Positions 5,818-11,944 of a DNA stretch of 11,944 nt are shown here, piece by piece. Both the position numbers and the translations under genes were made by a program. The DNA comes from Thermococcales archaeon 44_46 (GTDB taxonomy: Archaea; Methanobacteriota_B; Thermococci; Thermococcales; Thermococcaceae): the NCBI GenBank assembly GCA_001507935.1, contig LGET01000031.1, forward strand, positions 1-11,944. The letters are read 5' to 3'. Position 1 is the stretch's first letter; each line of letters begins with the position of its first letter. The notes below the pieces were generated by a model. The model had not been told where the DNA came from and ran no database searches. It saw nothing but the letters and a program-made list of their open reading frames with translations.

Positions 5818-6690
5818 TTAAAAAGCTCTTTTGGCTCCTAGAATTTTCCTAATCTCTTCAAGTCTTGGCTCTCTCTGCCACAGTGGTGTCTTGTCCTTTT
5901 TATAAGCTGCAACCTCTTCCTCAAAAACTGGCTTTTCGTGGATGTAGAATATTCCTAACGGAAGAGGATCGCTTTCTATTGCCCTCTTAAAAGCCTCTTC
6001 CCTGTCGTAGGGATCGTGATCCTTCATCCAGTAAGTATGCTCCCTGTACCACTCGTAAGTGTTTACTTTGTTGAAACTCACACATGGGTGGAAGATATCA
6101 ACTATGGCCAGTCCTTTATGCTGAATGGCTTTCTTTATGATCTCCACGCTCTCCTTGAAGTATCCCATGAAAGTCCTTGCCACAAAAGACGCATCTAAAG
6201 CTATTGCCAGAGCTATTGGATTCAAAGGCTCCTCAAAAACTCCCCAAGGTTGGGTAGGAGTTTTCATTCCTACAATAGTAGTTGGGGAAGCTTGGCCCTT
6301 CGTCAACCCATAAATCTGGTTGTCATGGATGAGGACAGTTATGTTTGGATTCCTTCTTATGGCATGAAGTAGATGATTGCCACCTTCGGCATACATGTCT
6401 CCATCTCCACCCTCGGCAATTACCGTTAGGTTTGGATTTGCCGCTTTTACGGCAGTAGCTATTGGAATAGCTCTCCCATGGAGTGTGTGATAGCCGTTAA
6501 CGTTTAAGTAGTGGGGCATTTTTGCAGCCTGACCAATTCCGCTTATTATCACTATATCTTGGGGTTTCAAGTTGAGTTCTGCAAAGGCGGACTTTAGAAT
6601 GTTCCTAATACCAAAGTTCCCACATCCTGGGCACCAGGCTACATCTCTACTTCCGGGCCTATTCGGTTCAAAAAGCATTGGGGAAATCAT
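5818..6690 (-). CDS. 2-oxoacid:ferredoxin oxidoreductase, beta subunit
   Basis: This is the thiamine-diphosphate subunit of an enzyme that converts a 2-oxoacid and CoA to an acyl-CoA, CO2 and reduced ferredoxin. In the 290 residues, CPGCG holds C20 and C23, the TPP/Mg motif is GDGDMYAEGGNHLLH from 95, and DNQIYGLTKGQ lies at 123-133. C203 (HPCVSF) is a third cluster ligand. The place where the Sulfolobus enzyme has its remaining cluster cysteine reads SGIGQAAK here (50-57), with Q54, and the protein has no other cysteine. The ATG at 6690 overlaps the alpha stop as ATGA and has GGGGGTG five bases upstream, so the subunits are translationally coupled. It is of the KorB type by similarity; the substrate is not fixed by sequence. 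Confidence in family and role is high. Confidence 0.93.
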   Translation of the reverse strand: MISPMLFEPNRPGSRDVAWCPGCGNFGIRNILKSAFAELNLKPQDIVIISGIGQAAKMPHYLNVNGYHTLHGRAIPIATAVKAANPNLTVIAEGGDGDMYAEGGNHLLHAIRRNPNITVLIHDNQIYGLTKGQASPTTIVGMKTPTQPWGVFEEPLNPIALAIALDASFVARTFMGYFKESVEIIKKAIQHKGLAIVDIFHPCVSFNKVNTYEWYREHTYWMKDHDPYDREEAFKRAIESDPLPLGIFYIHEKPVFEEEVAAYKKDKTPLWQREPRLEEIRKILGAKRAF

Positions 6691-8399
6691 TCTAACACCC
6701 CCTTAAGAGCTTCAAGAACCTCTTCAACCGAGAAAGGTCTGCCATCATATTTCAAAACCTTATGATGGACATCTACTCCCAATTCTTTCCTCAAAAGCTC
6801 CGCGAACTGTCCGGTGACGTTTTGCTCTATACATATTAGTATCTTACCTTTCAACAGCTCTTTGACCCCCTCGGGCAGAGGATAAAGCCACTTAAAGTGC
6901 AGGAATGCAACATCGTCCCTATTGAGGATTTCAAAGGCCTCTCTTATTACATGATAAGTTGAACCCCATGCAATAATCATGTATTTTGCATCGTCCCTTC
7001 CAATGAGCTCTGGCATCATGGCGTTTTTCCTTATCGTCTCGAGTTTCTTTATTGCTCTCTTCTCCTGCATCAGTTTCGAAAGCTCTTCATCTTCCGTGAT
7101 GTCACCATATTCATCGTGCTCGTTTCCGTTGGCTATTATCACGCCTTCTCCATACCCAGGTATACCTCTCGGTGAAATGCCATCATCGGTCAGCTTGTAC
7201 CTCTTGTAATCATTTTCCATTTCGATAATGTGCTTTTCCACCTTAATTTTGTCGAGATCGATCTCTGGAATGTTATAATAGGTGTCGACAAAATACTGGT
7301 CCGTGAGAATTATAACTGGGACTTGATACTTGTCGGCTAAGTTAAAGGCCTCGGCCGTGAGGTAGAAAGCCTCCTCAATGCTTCCCGGAGCCAATATTAT
7401 GCGGGGGAATTCACCATGTCCAGCGTAGAGAGCTAGATTTAGGTCTCCCTGCATTGTTCTAGTGGGCAATCCAGTCGCGGGTCCAGGTCTTTGAGCTAAG
7501 TGCACTACGATTGGGTTCTCAGCCATTCCAGCTAAACTTATGGCCTCGGTCATTAGGGCAAATCCACCGCCTGAGGTAGTTACCATCCCCCTTGCACCCG
7601 CAAACCAAGCTCCTAAGGCCATGTTTATCGCAGCTATCTCATCTTCTACTTGCTCCACCACTATTTCAAAGTCCTCTGCATGCTGGGCAGAGAAGACTGC
7701 AACACCAGTGGAGGGACTCATTGGATAAAAGCTCAGGAAGTTCATTCCTCCCGCAACTGCACCCAAAGCTACGGCTTCAGTTCCACTTAGAAGGATTTCG
7801 TTCTTAACGCTTTCATTCTTTCTAACTTCAATTCCAATCGTACCTTCTTCGCATAGTTTTACTCCAAGTTCGTAACCTTTTTTAGCCGCCTCAATGTTCT
7901 TAGCTACAACCCCCTCACCTTTGCTTCCGAATCTTTTTCTGAGGTATTCTGCGAGCACTTCAAAGTCCCCGTGGAAGAGTCCAACGACTATGCCAGCAGC
8001 TATCGTATTAAGATACAATGAACTGCCGACTTCTTTTGCCAGGTCATTTAAGGGAACCTCGACGAATTTTATTTTGCTCAGGTATTCTTCTTCAACGTTT
8101 TCCCTCTCACCTAGGACAACAGTGTTCTCTGTAAGCCTCTTTTCCACCCAGGGGAGAACTCCACGCTGAAACGGTATTAAAATATCAATTCTCTTTACAA
8201 ATGCCCTCACTTTTTTTGATGAAACTCTGATTTCGGTGGTGTTTATACCTCCCCTAACCCTTGACATGTACTCTTTTGTTGCATAGACGTTGTAGCCAGA
8301 GAGCTTCAAGACCCTTGTGAGGATTTCTTCGACGGTCTGAACTCCCTGACCAGCCGCACCACCCAAAACAATAGAGACCTCTTCTTTGAACTCAACCAT
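6687..8399 (-). CDS. 2-oxoacid:ferredoxin oxidoreductase, fused gamma-alpha subunit
   Basis: This is the partner of the beta subunit, with the gamma domain fused ahead of alpha as in two-subunit archaeal and bacterial enzymes. In the 570-residue form the gamma domain (about 5-185) has LGGAAGQGVQT and SRVRGGINTTEIR for CoA handling. The alpha domain follows with YPMSPST at 225-231, equivalent to the YPITPS motif, and GPATGLPTRTMQGDL from 306. No 4Fe-4S delta subunit is encoded nearby, as usual for this class. Two starts compete. The ATG at 8435 (582 residues) has no ribosome binding site and coincides with the predicted transcript start, so it would be leaderless. The ATG at 8399 has AGGAAGGGATGG closely upstream and a normal leader of about 35 bases, so I prefer it. 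KorA-like by similarity; substrate unknown. Confidence 0.93.
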   Translation of the reverse strand: MVEFKEEVSIVLGGAAGQGVQTVEEILTRVLKLSGYNVYATKEYMSRVRGGINTTEIRVSSKKVRAFVKRIDILIPFQRGVLPWVEKRLTENTVVLGERENVEEEYLSKIKFVEVPLNDLAKEVGSSLYLNTIAAGIVVGLFHGDFEVLAEYLRKRFGSKGEGVVAKNIEAAKKGYELGVKLCEEGTIGIEVRKNESVKNEILLSGTEAVALGAVAGGMNFLSFYPMSPSTGVAVFSAQHAEDFEIVVEQVEDEIAAINMALGAWFAGARGMVTTSGGGFALMTEAISLAGMAENPIVVHLAQRPGPATGLPTRTMQGDLNLALYAGHGEFPRIILAPGSIEEAFYLTAEAFNLADKYQVPVIILTDQYFVDTYYNIPEIDLDKIKVEKHIIEMENDYKRYKLTDDGISPRGIPGYGEGVIIANGNEHDEYGDITEDEELSKLMQEKRAIKKLETIRKNAMMPELIGRDDAKYMIIAWGSTYHVIREAFEILNRDDVAFLHFKWLYPLPEGVKELLKGKILICIEQNVTGQFAELLRKELGVDVHHKVLKYDGRPFSVEEVLEALKGVLE

Positions 8400-8455
8400 G
8401 TCCCATCCCTTCCTATAAAGTTCGACTTTCGTCATAATAAGGTTTGTGAATTAGG

Positions 8456-8469
8456 TTTATATAATTTTC
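8456..8469 (-). promoter_or_regulatory. Promoter of the oxidoreductase operon
   Basis: The minus strand reads AGAAAATTATATAAACC: a strong TATA box (8456-8464) with an A-rich BRE-like stretch ahead of it. The transcript start should fall near 8434, at the upstream ATG or about 35 bases before the downstream one. It stands back to back with the promoter of the plus-strand gene at 8576. Confidence 0.65.
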
Positions 8470-8533
8470 TTCGGTGAAGCTAAATCACAAAAAATGAACA
8501 ATATAGTGGCGCTCCCTTACCACTTTCAAAAAG

Positions 8534-8540
8534 ACTTTAA
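8534..8540 (+). promoter_or_regulatory. Candidate promoter of the exported-protein gene
   Basis: The plus strand reads AAAAAGACTTTAAGTAG, a weak TATA-like CTTTAAG with an A-rich BRE-like stretch before it. It lies about 40 bases before the ATG at 8576 and predicts a start near 8562. The two ATGs in MVTTMM are explained by the ribosome binding site GGTGA lying after the first. Confidence 0.4.
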
Positions 8541-8575
8541 GTAGTTTAATACACAAAAATTAAATGGTGACTACT

Positions 8576-9865
8576 ATGATGTCAAAGAAGATTATTTTAG
8601 CATTCTTTGTAATATTTCTACTTATTGGATTTATACAAATATATACAGTTACTTCTCAGTCTCCGGCGGTTCGGCTTGTGTTGGTTGATGAAACCGGCAG
8701 ACCTCTCACGAAGGTATCAAAGAACGTTGAGGTGCAGGTTCAGATAGAGGCCCTGGTACCCACGCCAGAAGTCTATCGCACTATTTTTTATGGAAGTCTA
8801 AGAAAGCCGAGCCTTCTAAAGTTCTGGGATTCCGGGAACACCGTCAAAATCCCGCTCTCTGATGAAAATCTCCAATACGTCCTCGAAGTCTGGAAAAAGG
8901 AGTATCCCGAAGGCACCACTTCCTCGCTGGCGATTTCCGTTTGGGTTCTGGACTATGAAAACGGAAAGGTTTATAGGGGATTTGCCACCATCGGTTGCAG
9001 CAGCGCTGACCTATTAAAGGGTTTCAAAAGGGTTGTAAAGATAGATATCCATAGACTTCCGCCGTCTCCGCTTCTTCCCTCAGAGGGCACAGAAGTTGGC
9101 AACTCAACCACCCAAGGTAGTACTTTAACTCCTTTGGGATCCAATAGACAATTTTATTATTGGAAAATTGATTGGAATCTTTCTTGGAGGCCTTTAAACT
9201 ACCTCGAAGTACCCGTCCTAATCGTGGATAATAAAGGCTCTTATTCAGGAACAGTTAATGCATGGATTGACACTACATCGACGTACACCACTAGGTTTGG
9301 GGTTACCATAGCTTACGGTTTCAAGATCTCGGGAACAGAAACTCCAACTTTAGACATCTATGGAAACGAGTTTTACACTCTACAAAACAAGTATGAGTTT
9401 GCTTGGGGTTTGCTATTGCGCCCAAATGAAAAAGGCTACATATACATCAAAGCCAAGCCTATTCACCTACACGAAAAAGAGTACTATTGTACTGCCAGCC
9501 TTAATAATTGCGTACCAACTGAGAAAGAAAGGATTCGAGAGGGAATCAGTGACGTCGAAACAAGTGGAAAAGAAATTATTGGGGGAAGCAAATATGAGTT
9601 GTCTGACTCCTCTATTATGTACTGGACGTATCATGGGCTCGACATGAGGTATGCAACTACCCTTAACCCCGGAGACTCAGAGCCCCTTGGCATACTGGTC
9701 TCAAATACTTTGGGTTCATGCTTCACGAATTTTGGAATCGGGGTTCCAATAGGGGCACTTGCGGTTGCCATGAGTGGGGGCACAGTTCCTCCATGGGCCG
9801 CGGGATTGAGCATTGGGATCGATTACGCTTCGTCAAGCCCCTTCGTGGTTTTTGGGGTATTATGA
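8576..9865 (+). CDS. Exported protein of unknown function, frame broken near the C-terminus
   Basis: I do not recognise the family. From the ATG at 8576 (GGTGA five bases upstream; the ATG at 8564 lies before that site) it has 429 residues. Residues 1-28 are a Sec-type signal or anchor: two lysines, a run of hydrophobic residues, then TSQS. An N-terminal beta-rich domain (about 30-160, VRLVLVDETGRPLTK) is followed by a Pro/Ser/Thr-rich linker (about 162-190, PPSPLLPSEGTEVGNSTTQG) and a second beta-rich domain. Paired cysteines (YYCTASLNNC) and N-glycosylation sequons (NST, NLS) fit an extracellular location. A Gly/Ala-rich stretch (GIGVPIGALAVAMSGG) lies near the end. The frame ends at TGA just after a T5G4 run, while a coding-like tail continues in the -1 frame to 9996. 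It is the lone plus-strand gene between minus-strand operons, possibly an accessory gene. Confidence 0.8.
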   Translation: MMSKKIILAFFVIFLLIGFIQIYTVTSQSPAVRLVLVDETGRPLTKVSKNVEVQVQIEALVPTPEVYRTIFYGSLRKPSLLKFWDSGNTVKIPLSDENLQYVLEVWKKEYPEGTTSSLAISVWVLDYENGKVYRGFATIGCSSADLLKGFKRVVKIDIHRLPPSPLLPSEGTEVGNSTTQGSTLTPLGSNRQFYYWKIDWNLSWRPLNYLEVPVLIVDNKGSYSGTVNAWIDTTSTYTTRFGVTIAYGFKISGTETPTLDIYGNEFYTLQNKYEFAWGLLLRPNEKGYIYIKAKPIHLHEKEYYCTASLNNCVPTEKERIREGISDVETSGKEIIGGSKYELSDSSIMYWTYHGLDMRYATTLNPGDSEPLGILVSNTLGSCFTNFGIGVPIGALAVAMSGGTVPPWAAGLSIGIDYASSSPFVVFGVL

Positions 9866-9996
9866 ATTATGGGGCAGAAGTATCTCCCGGGCAAAATGCT
9901 CCAGAAGATGTTTATCTTGGCGTTAGCACTTATACTTACCACGTTGGAGGATGCGATACCAAGGTCCCATTCGGCCTCTACATAGAGAGTCAATAA
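9858..9996 (+). pseudogene. Displaced C-terminal tail of the exported protein (-1 frame)
   Basis: In the frame one base back from the main reading frame the DNA continues IMNYGAEVSPGQNAPEDVYL and on through GVSTYTYHVGGCDTK to end PFGLYIESQ at the TAA 9994-9996. This reads as natural beta-rich extracellular sequence, with a further cysteine, and follows directly from DYASSSPFVVFG of the upstream frame. The piece has no start signal of its own. It is best explained as the true C-terminus cut off by a one-base loss in the T5G4 run (9849-9857), by a sequencing error there, or by -1 ribosomal slippage. The whole protein would have about 475 residues. Confidence 0.7.
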
Positions 9997-10017
9997 AGGG
10001 GAAGAAAAGAGAAAAGC
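9997..10017 (-). terminator. Pyrimidine-rich terminator after the large peroxiredoxin
   Basis: Following the peroxiredoxin stop the minus strand reads GCTTTTCTCTTTTCTTCC, a T-rich tract of the kind that ends Thermococcales transcripts. On the plus strand the same 21-base spacer is purine-rich, so it offers no terminator to the converging exported-protein gene. Confidence 0.45.
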
Positions 10018-10668
10018 TCACTCGAGCTTCTTGTGGCAGAACCACCAATCGTAGCACTCGATTTCTCCTTTTGCTTTGGCCTCTTCGCGTTCCTTGATTT
10101 CATCGACGGTGGCAGCAGGTGGAACTATAACACGGTCACCTATGAGTTCGTTGTTAGGCCACTTGTGGGGTAAAGCTACTCCTTTCTCTGTGCTGATCTT
10201 GAGGGCCTTAACGAGCCTAAGTATCTCATCCCAGTCTCTGCCGACCTCCGCTGGATAGTAAACTATTGCCCTTATGACACCCTTATCATCAACTACAAAA
10301 ACGGCTCTGGCGGTTATTGTTGCACCACTTGGAATCATGCCAAGCTTGTCGGCGAGCTCACCGCGGTCGTCAGCTATAACGGGGAAAGTTATCTCTTCGC
10401 CAAGTTTCTCCTTTATCCATTCAATCCACTTAAGGTGGCTGAAGACTTGGTCAACGCTCAGTCCAATTGGCTCAACACCAAGCTCTCTGAACTTATCTAT
10501 CCTCTTCTGAAGAGCATAGAACTCTGTCGTACAAACTGGAGTGAAGTCTGCAGGGTGGCTGAAGAGTAGGAACCACTTCCCCTGCTCGGCAAAGTGGTCT
10601 GGAAGTTTTATCACTCCATGGGTAGTCTTTACCACAACCTCTGGGAACTTTTCTCCAATAACTACCAT
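10018..10668 (-). CDS. Archaeal Prx6-type peroxiredoxin with C-terminal cysteines
   Basis: This thiol peroxidase acts on H2O2 and alkyl hydroperoxides. Its 216 residues match the long archaeal Prx6-like class exemplified by Aeropyrum pernix ApTPx. The active site is P39-ADF-T43-PV-C46 ([14 protein letters not shown]), with the conserved arginine in [11 protein letters not shown]. The C-terminal extension ends C205-YDWWF-C211-HKKLE; in the Aeropyrum enzyme the equivalent two cysteines include the resolving one, and the protein forms a toroidal decamer. The ATG at 10668 has GAGGTGAT five bases upstream. It is a single-gene unit with its own strong promoter, diverging from the mechanosensitive channel gene and converging on the exported-protein gene. 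It differs in class from the one-cysteine peroxiredoxin at 5342-5800, so the two are not recent duplicates. Confidence 0.96.
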   Translation of the reverse strand: MVVIGEKFPEVVVKTTHGVIKLPDHFAEQGKWFLLFSHPADFTPVCTTEFYALQKRIDKFRELGVEPIGLSVDQVFSHLKWIEWIKEKLGEEITFPVIADDRGELADKLGMIPSGATITARAVFVVDDKGVIRAIVYYPAEVGRDWDEILRLVKALKISTEKGVALPHKWPNNELIGDRVIVPPAATVDEIKEREEAKAKGEIECYDWWFCHKKLE

Positions 10669-10689
10669 TTTCCATCACCTCATATGTTA

Positions 10690-10733
10690 TTTCTATTAGA
10701 AACTAAATAGGTTTGATTATATAAATTTTTCGG
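10690..10733 (-). promoter_or_regulatory. Large peroxiredoxin promoter with palindrome at the predicted start
   Basis: The minus strand reads CCGAAAAATTTATATAATC: a textbook BRE plus TATA box (10718-10726) predicting transcription from near 10696. The 13-base palindrome TTTCTATTAGAAA (10690-10702) covers that start, a common place for an archaeal repressor. The promoter is well supported; the operator role is inferred. Confidence 0.6.
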
Positions 10734-10954
10734 TTCGCCTAACATTATATGATTTGCCGAATATCCAAAACTTTTGAACGATTGAAAACTAATCATCCAA
10801 AAATGAGGTAATCTCCCTTTAATAATGGCAATCAGTCCTCTTCAGTGCTATAAAGGTTAATGACAACTACATAGCGTCTTTTCAGATATCTAAAATGTTA
10901 ACCAATGCTAATATCTTCAAAAATCTGATCAAAAATTTTAGTATTTTTTGGTAA
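10734..10954. other. AT-rich divergent spacer without a recognised gene
   Basis: The non-coding span between the two divergent starts is about 340 bases. Outside the promoters it holds only very short open frames, such as MAISPLQCYKG at about 10824-10859, with no convincing ribosome binding site. It contains scattered weak inverted repeats: the palindrome AGATATCT, with ATATCT repeated about 25 bases on, and CAGAT paired with ATCTG. I see no box C/D motif pair, tRNA or clear non-coding RNA. It is longer than the other promoter regions here and may hold regulatory sites. Confidence 0.35.
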
Positions 10955-10963
10955 GATTTTTAA
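10954..10963 (+). promoter_or_regulatory. Candidate promoter of the mechanosensitive channel gene
   Basis: The plus strand reads GGTAAGATTTTTAAGTTG, a TATA-like TTTTTAAG with a purine-rich BRE-like stretch. It lies about 50 bases before the ATG at 11009, so transcription would begin near 10984 with a leader of about 25 bases holding the GGAGGATG ribosome binding site. Confidence 0.45.
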
Positions 10964-11008
10964 GTTGAATATACTAATAATATGACAAAACCTAAGGAGG
11001 ATGAAAGC

Positions 11009-11824
11009 ATGGTAATTTTAGACAAGCCCCTACCTTACGTCGAGATTACTCCTTTGCAGATAATCACCGCTGTAATAGTCCTGATAGTGGGCTTTGTAGT
11101 CGCCAAAATAATCGTGGCCTCCTTCAAAAGAGGCTTACAAAAGACAAAGCTTCCCGGTTTAGTCATTGAGTTCCTTGCGAGGTTTCTTAGCGCCCTCCTT
11201 TATGTGGTAGTGATATTACTGGCAGTTAGGGCACTTGGAGTGAATGTCGGTTCCGTAGTACTGGGACTTTCCGCGGTCATAGGCTTGATACTCGGCTTTG
11301 GAATGCAGGACACTCTCACAAATCTTGCGGCTGGAGTTTGGCTCGCTGCCTTGAGACCCTTTGACAAGGGCGACGTTGTAACTATAGCGGGTCAGACGGG
11401 AAAGGTGGAGGCCGTTGGAGTGATGAGTACCGAGCTACTGACAGCGGACAACGTTCTCATAACGATACCGAACAAATTAGTCTGGGGGAATGTTATAACA
11501 AACTACACCAGAATGCCAACGCGCAGGGTTGATGTTAACGTTGGCGTCGCATACGGCACTGACCTCGACAAGGCCATAAAAGTGGCAATGGACCTCATGA
11601 AAAACCACCCGAAAGTTCTGAAAGAGCCAGAGCCGGCCGTTGTCATAACTGGCTTGGGAGATTCATCAATAAACCTGCAGCTTCGTGCTTGGGCTAAGAC
11701 TGAAGACTATTGGGCTGTCAAGGGCGATCTAACTAAGGGTATCTACGAAGCCTACAGAAGAGAGGACATCGAAATACCATTCCCACAGATGGACGTCCAT
11801 ATAAAGGAAATGCCAAAGCTTTGA
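11009..11824 (+). CDS. mscS: Small-conductance mechanosensitive channel, MscS family
   Basis: This is a membrane channel that opens under membrane tension and releases solutes during hypo-osmotic shock. From the ATG at 11009 it has 271 residues, near the minimal MscS size. Three helices are visible at about 12-36, 55-77 and 82-117. The third is the pore helix, Gly/Ala-rich (SVVLGLSAVIGLILGFGMQD, then TLTNLAAGVWLAALRPFDKGD). The soluble MscS beta domain follows (VTIAGQTGKVEAVGVMSTEL, LITIPNKLVWGNVITNYT), then a C-terminal alpha/beta domain ending at IPFPQMDVHI. The ATG at 10982 would add nine residues but coincides with the predicted transcript start. GGAGGATG sits five bases before 11009, which decides the start. 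It is a single-gene unit, divergent from the large peroxiredoxin and with no clear functional tie to it. Confidence 0.95.
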   Translation: MVILDKPLPYVEITPLQIITAVIVLIVGFVVAKIIVASFKRGLQKTKLPGLVIEFLARFLSALLYVVVILLAVRALGVNVGSVVLGLSAVIGLILGFGMQDTLTNLAAGVWLAALRPFDKGDVVTIAGQTGKVEAVGVMSTELLTADNVLITIPNKLVWGNVITNYTRMPTRRVDVNVGVAYGTDLDKAIKVAMDLMKNHPKVLKEPEPAVVITGLGDSSINLQLRAWAKTEDYWAVKGDLTKGIYEAYRREDIEIPFPQMDVHIKEMPKL

Positions 11825-11850
11825 GTTTCCTTTGAAATTTCACTTTTAGA
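11825..11850 (+). terminator. Weak T-rich terminator after the channel gene
   Basis: The stop is followed by GTTTCCTTTGAAATTTCACTTTT, with T clusters but no long run. It could end transcription ahead of the promoter at 11858, though it is weaker than the other terminators in this window. Confidence 0.3.
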
Positions 11851-11857
11851 GGTAATG

Positions 11858-11867
11858 TTTATATATT
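11858..11867 (+). promoter_or_regulatory. Promoter of the right-edge gene
   Basis: The plus strand reads GGTAATGTTTATATATTAA, a strong TATA box about 55 bases before the ATG at 11918. Transcription would start near 11888, giving a leader of about 30 bases that carries a near-perfect GGAGGTGA ribosome binding site. Confidence 0.6.
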
Positions 11868-11917
11868 AATTTAGTGTTTTAAATTTTAAACTAAGAACCT
11901 TTTAGGAGGTGACTGCT

Positions 11918-11944
11918 ATGATAGAGATCGTAAATATTATCGCC
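11918..11944 (+). CDS. Start of an unidentified gene, cut by the window end
   Basis: An ATG at 11918 is preceded five bases upstream by GGAGGTGA, the best ribosome binding site in the window, and by a strong TATA box. Nine codons are visible, MIEIVNIIA, and then the window ends. This is too little to name a family. The start is convincing; the product is unknown. Confidence 0.6.

Noticed and set aside
7894..8169. A plus-strand open frame opposite the oxidoreductase gamma domain
   Set aside because: The minus-strand coding sequence is unambiguous and this frame has no ribosome binding site or promoter.
10824..10859. A tiny plus-strand frame (MAISPLQCYKG) in the divergent spacer
   Set aside because: Eleven codons with a poorly placed GAGGT-like sequence; chance is a sufficient explanation.
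10884..10925. Palindromes AGATATCT and CAGAT/ATCTG as a possible recombination or operator site
   Set aside because: Short and AT-rich, with no position relative to a promoter that would give them meaning.
11918..11944. MIEIVNIIA as the start of a second TATA-binding protein, from its likeness to the IENIVAS stretch of that family
   Set aside because: Nine residues with a partial match are not enough to identify a family.
1..11944. tRNA or rRNA genes, CRISPR repeats, insertion sequences, attachment sites, replication origin
   Set aside because: I scanned both strands by eye and saw no cloverleaf, no regularly spaced repeats, no transposase or integrase motifs and no origin-like repeat clusters.

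Overview
The window looks like chromosomal DNA from a hyperthermophilic archaeon of the order Thermococcales (Thermococcus, Pyrococcus or a close relative). The superoxide reductase, rubredoxin, rubrerythrin and flavodiiron protein match remembered Pyrococcus furiosus proteins residue for residue over long stretches. Most genes have a GGTGA-type ribosome binding site 4-6 bases before the start. TATA boxes preceded by purine-rich BRE-like bases lie about 25-45 bases upstream of starts, as expected for archaea. The genus is not resolved.

Positions 1-5215 are an oxygen-defence block, all on the minus strand. Read in the direction of transcription (right to left) it holds a flavodiiron protein, a degenerate coding remnant, a stand-alone ferritin-like diiron protein, NAD(P)H:rubredoxin oxidoreductase, rubrerythrin, rubredoxin, superoxide reductase and an unknown 6-7-helix membrane protein. 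The rubredoxin gene has only 54 codons and is easily missed. The logic is one electron hub: NAD(P)H passes electrons to the oxidoreductase and then to rubredoxin. Rubredoxin feeds superoxide reductase (superoxide to H2O2), rubrerythrin (H2O2 to water) and the flavodiiron protein (O2 to water).

Positions 5342-8435 form a second minus-strand operon: a two-subunit 2-oxoacid:ferredoxin oxidoreductase (fused gamma-alpha subunit, then beta, joined by an ATGA overlap) followed 17 bases later by a one-cysteine peroxiredoxin. The beta subunit has only three cysteines, where the characterised Sulfolobus enzyme uses four to hold its 4Fe-4S cluster.

Positions 8576-9996 carry the only plus-strand gene among these blocks. 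It encodes an exported protein of unknown function whose reading frame breaks at a T5G4 run near the C-terminus; the expected tail continues in the -1 frame. It converges on a second, larger peroxiredoxin (10018-10668, minus). After an AT-rich divergent spacer without a clear gene come an MscS-type mechanosensitive channel (plus) and the first nine codons of a further plus-strand gene cut by the window end.

No tRNA, rRNA, CRISPR array, insertion sequence or transposase was seen. The most unusual points are the completeness of the rubredoxin-dependent module in one place, the diiron protein sharing an operon with the rubredoxin reductase, the three-cysteine oxidoreductase beta subunit, the frameshift at the T5G4 run, the remnant behind the flavodiiron gene, and small palindromes placed against TATA boxes or predicted transcription starts.
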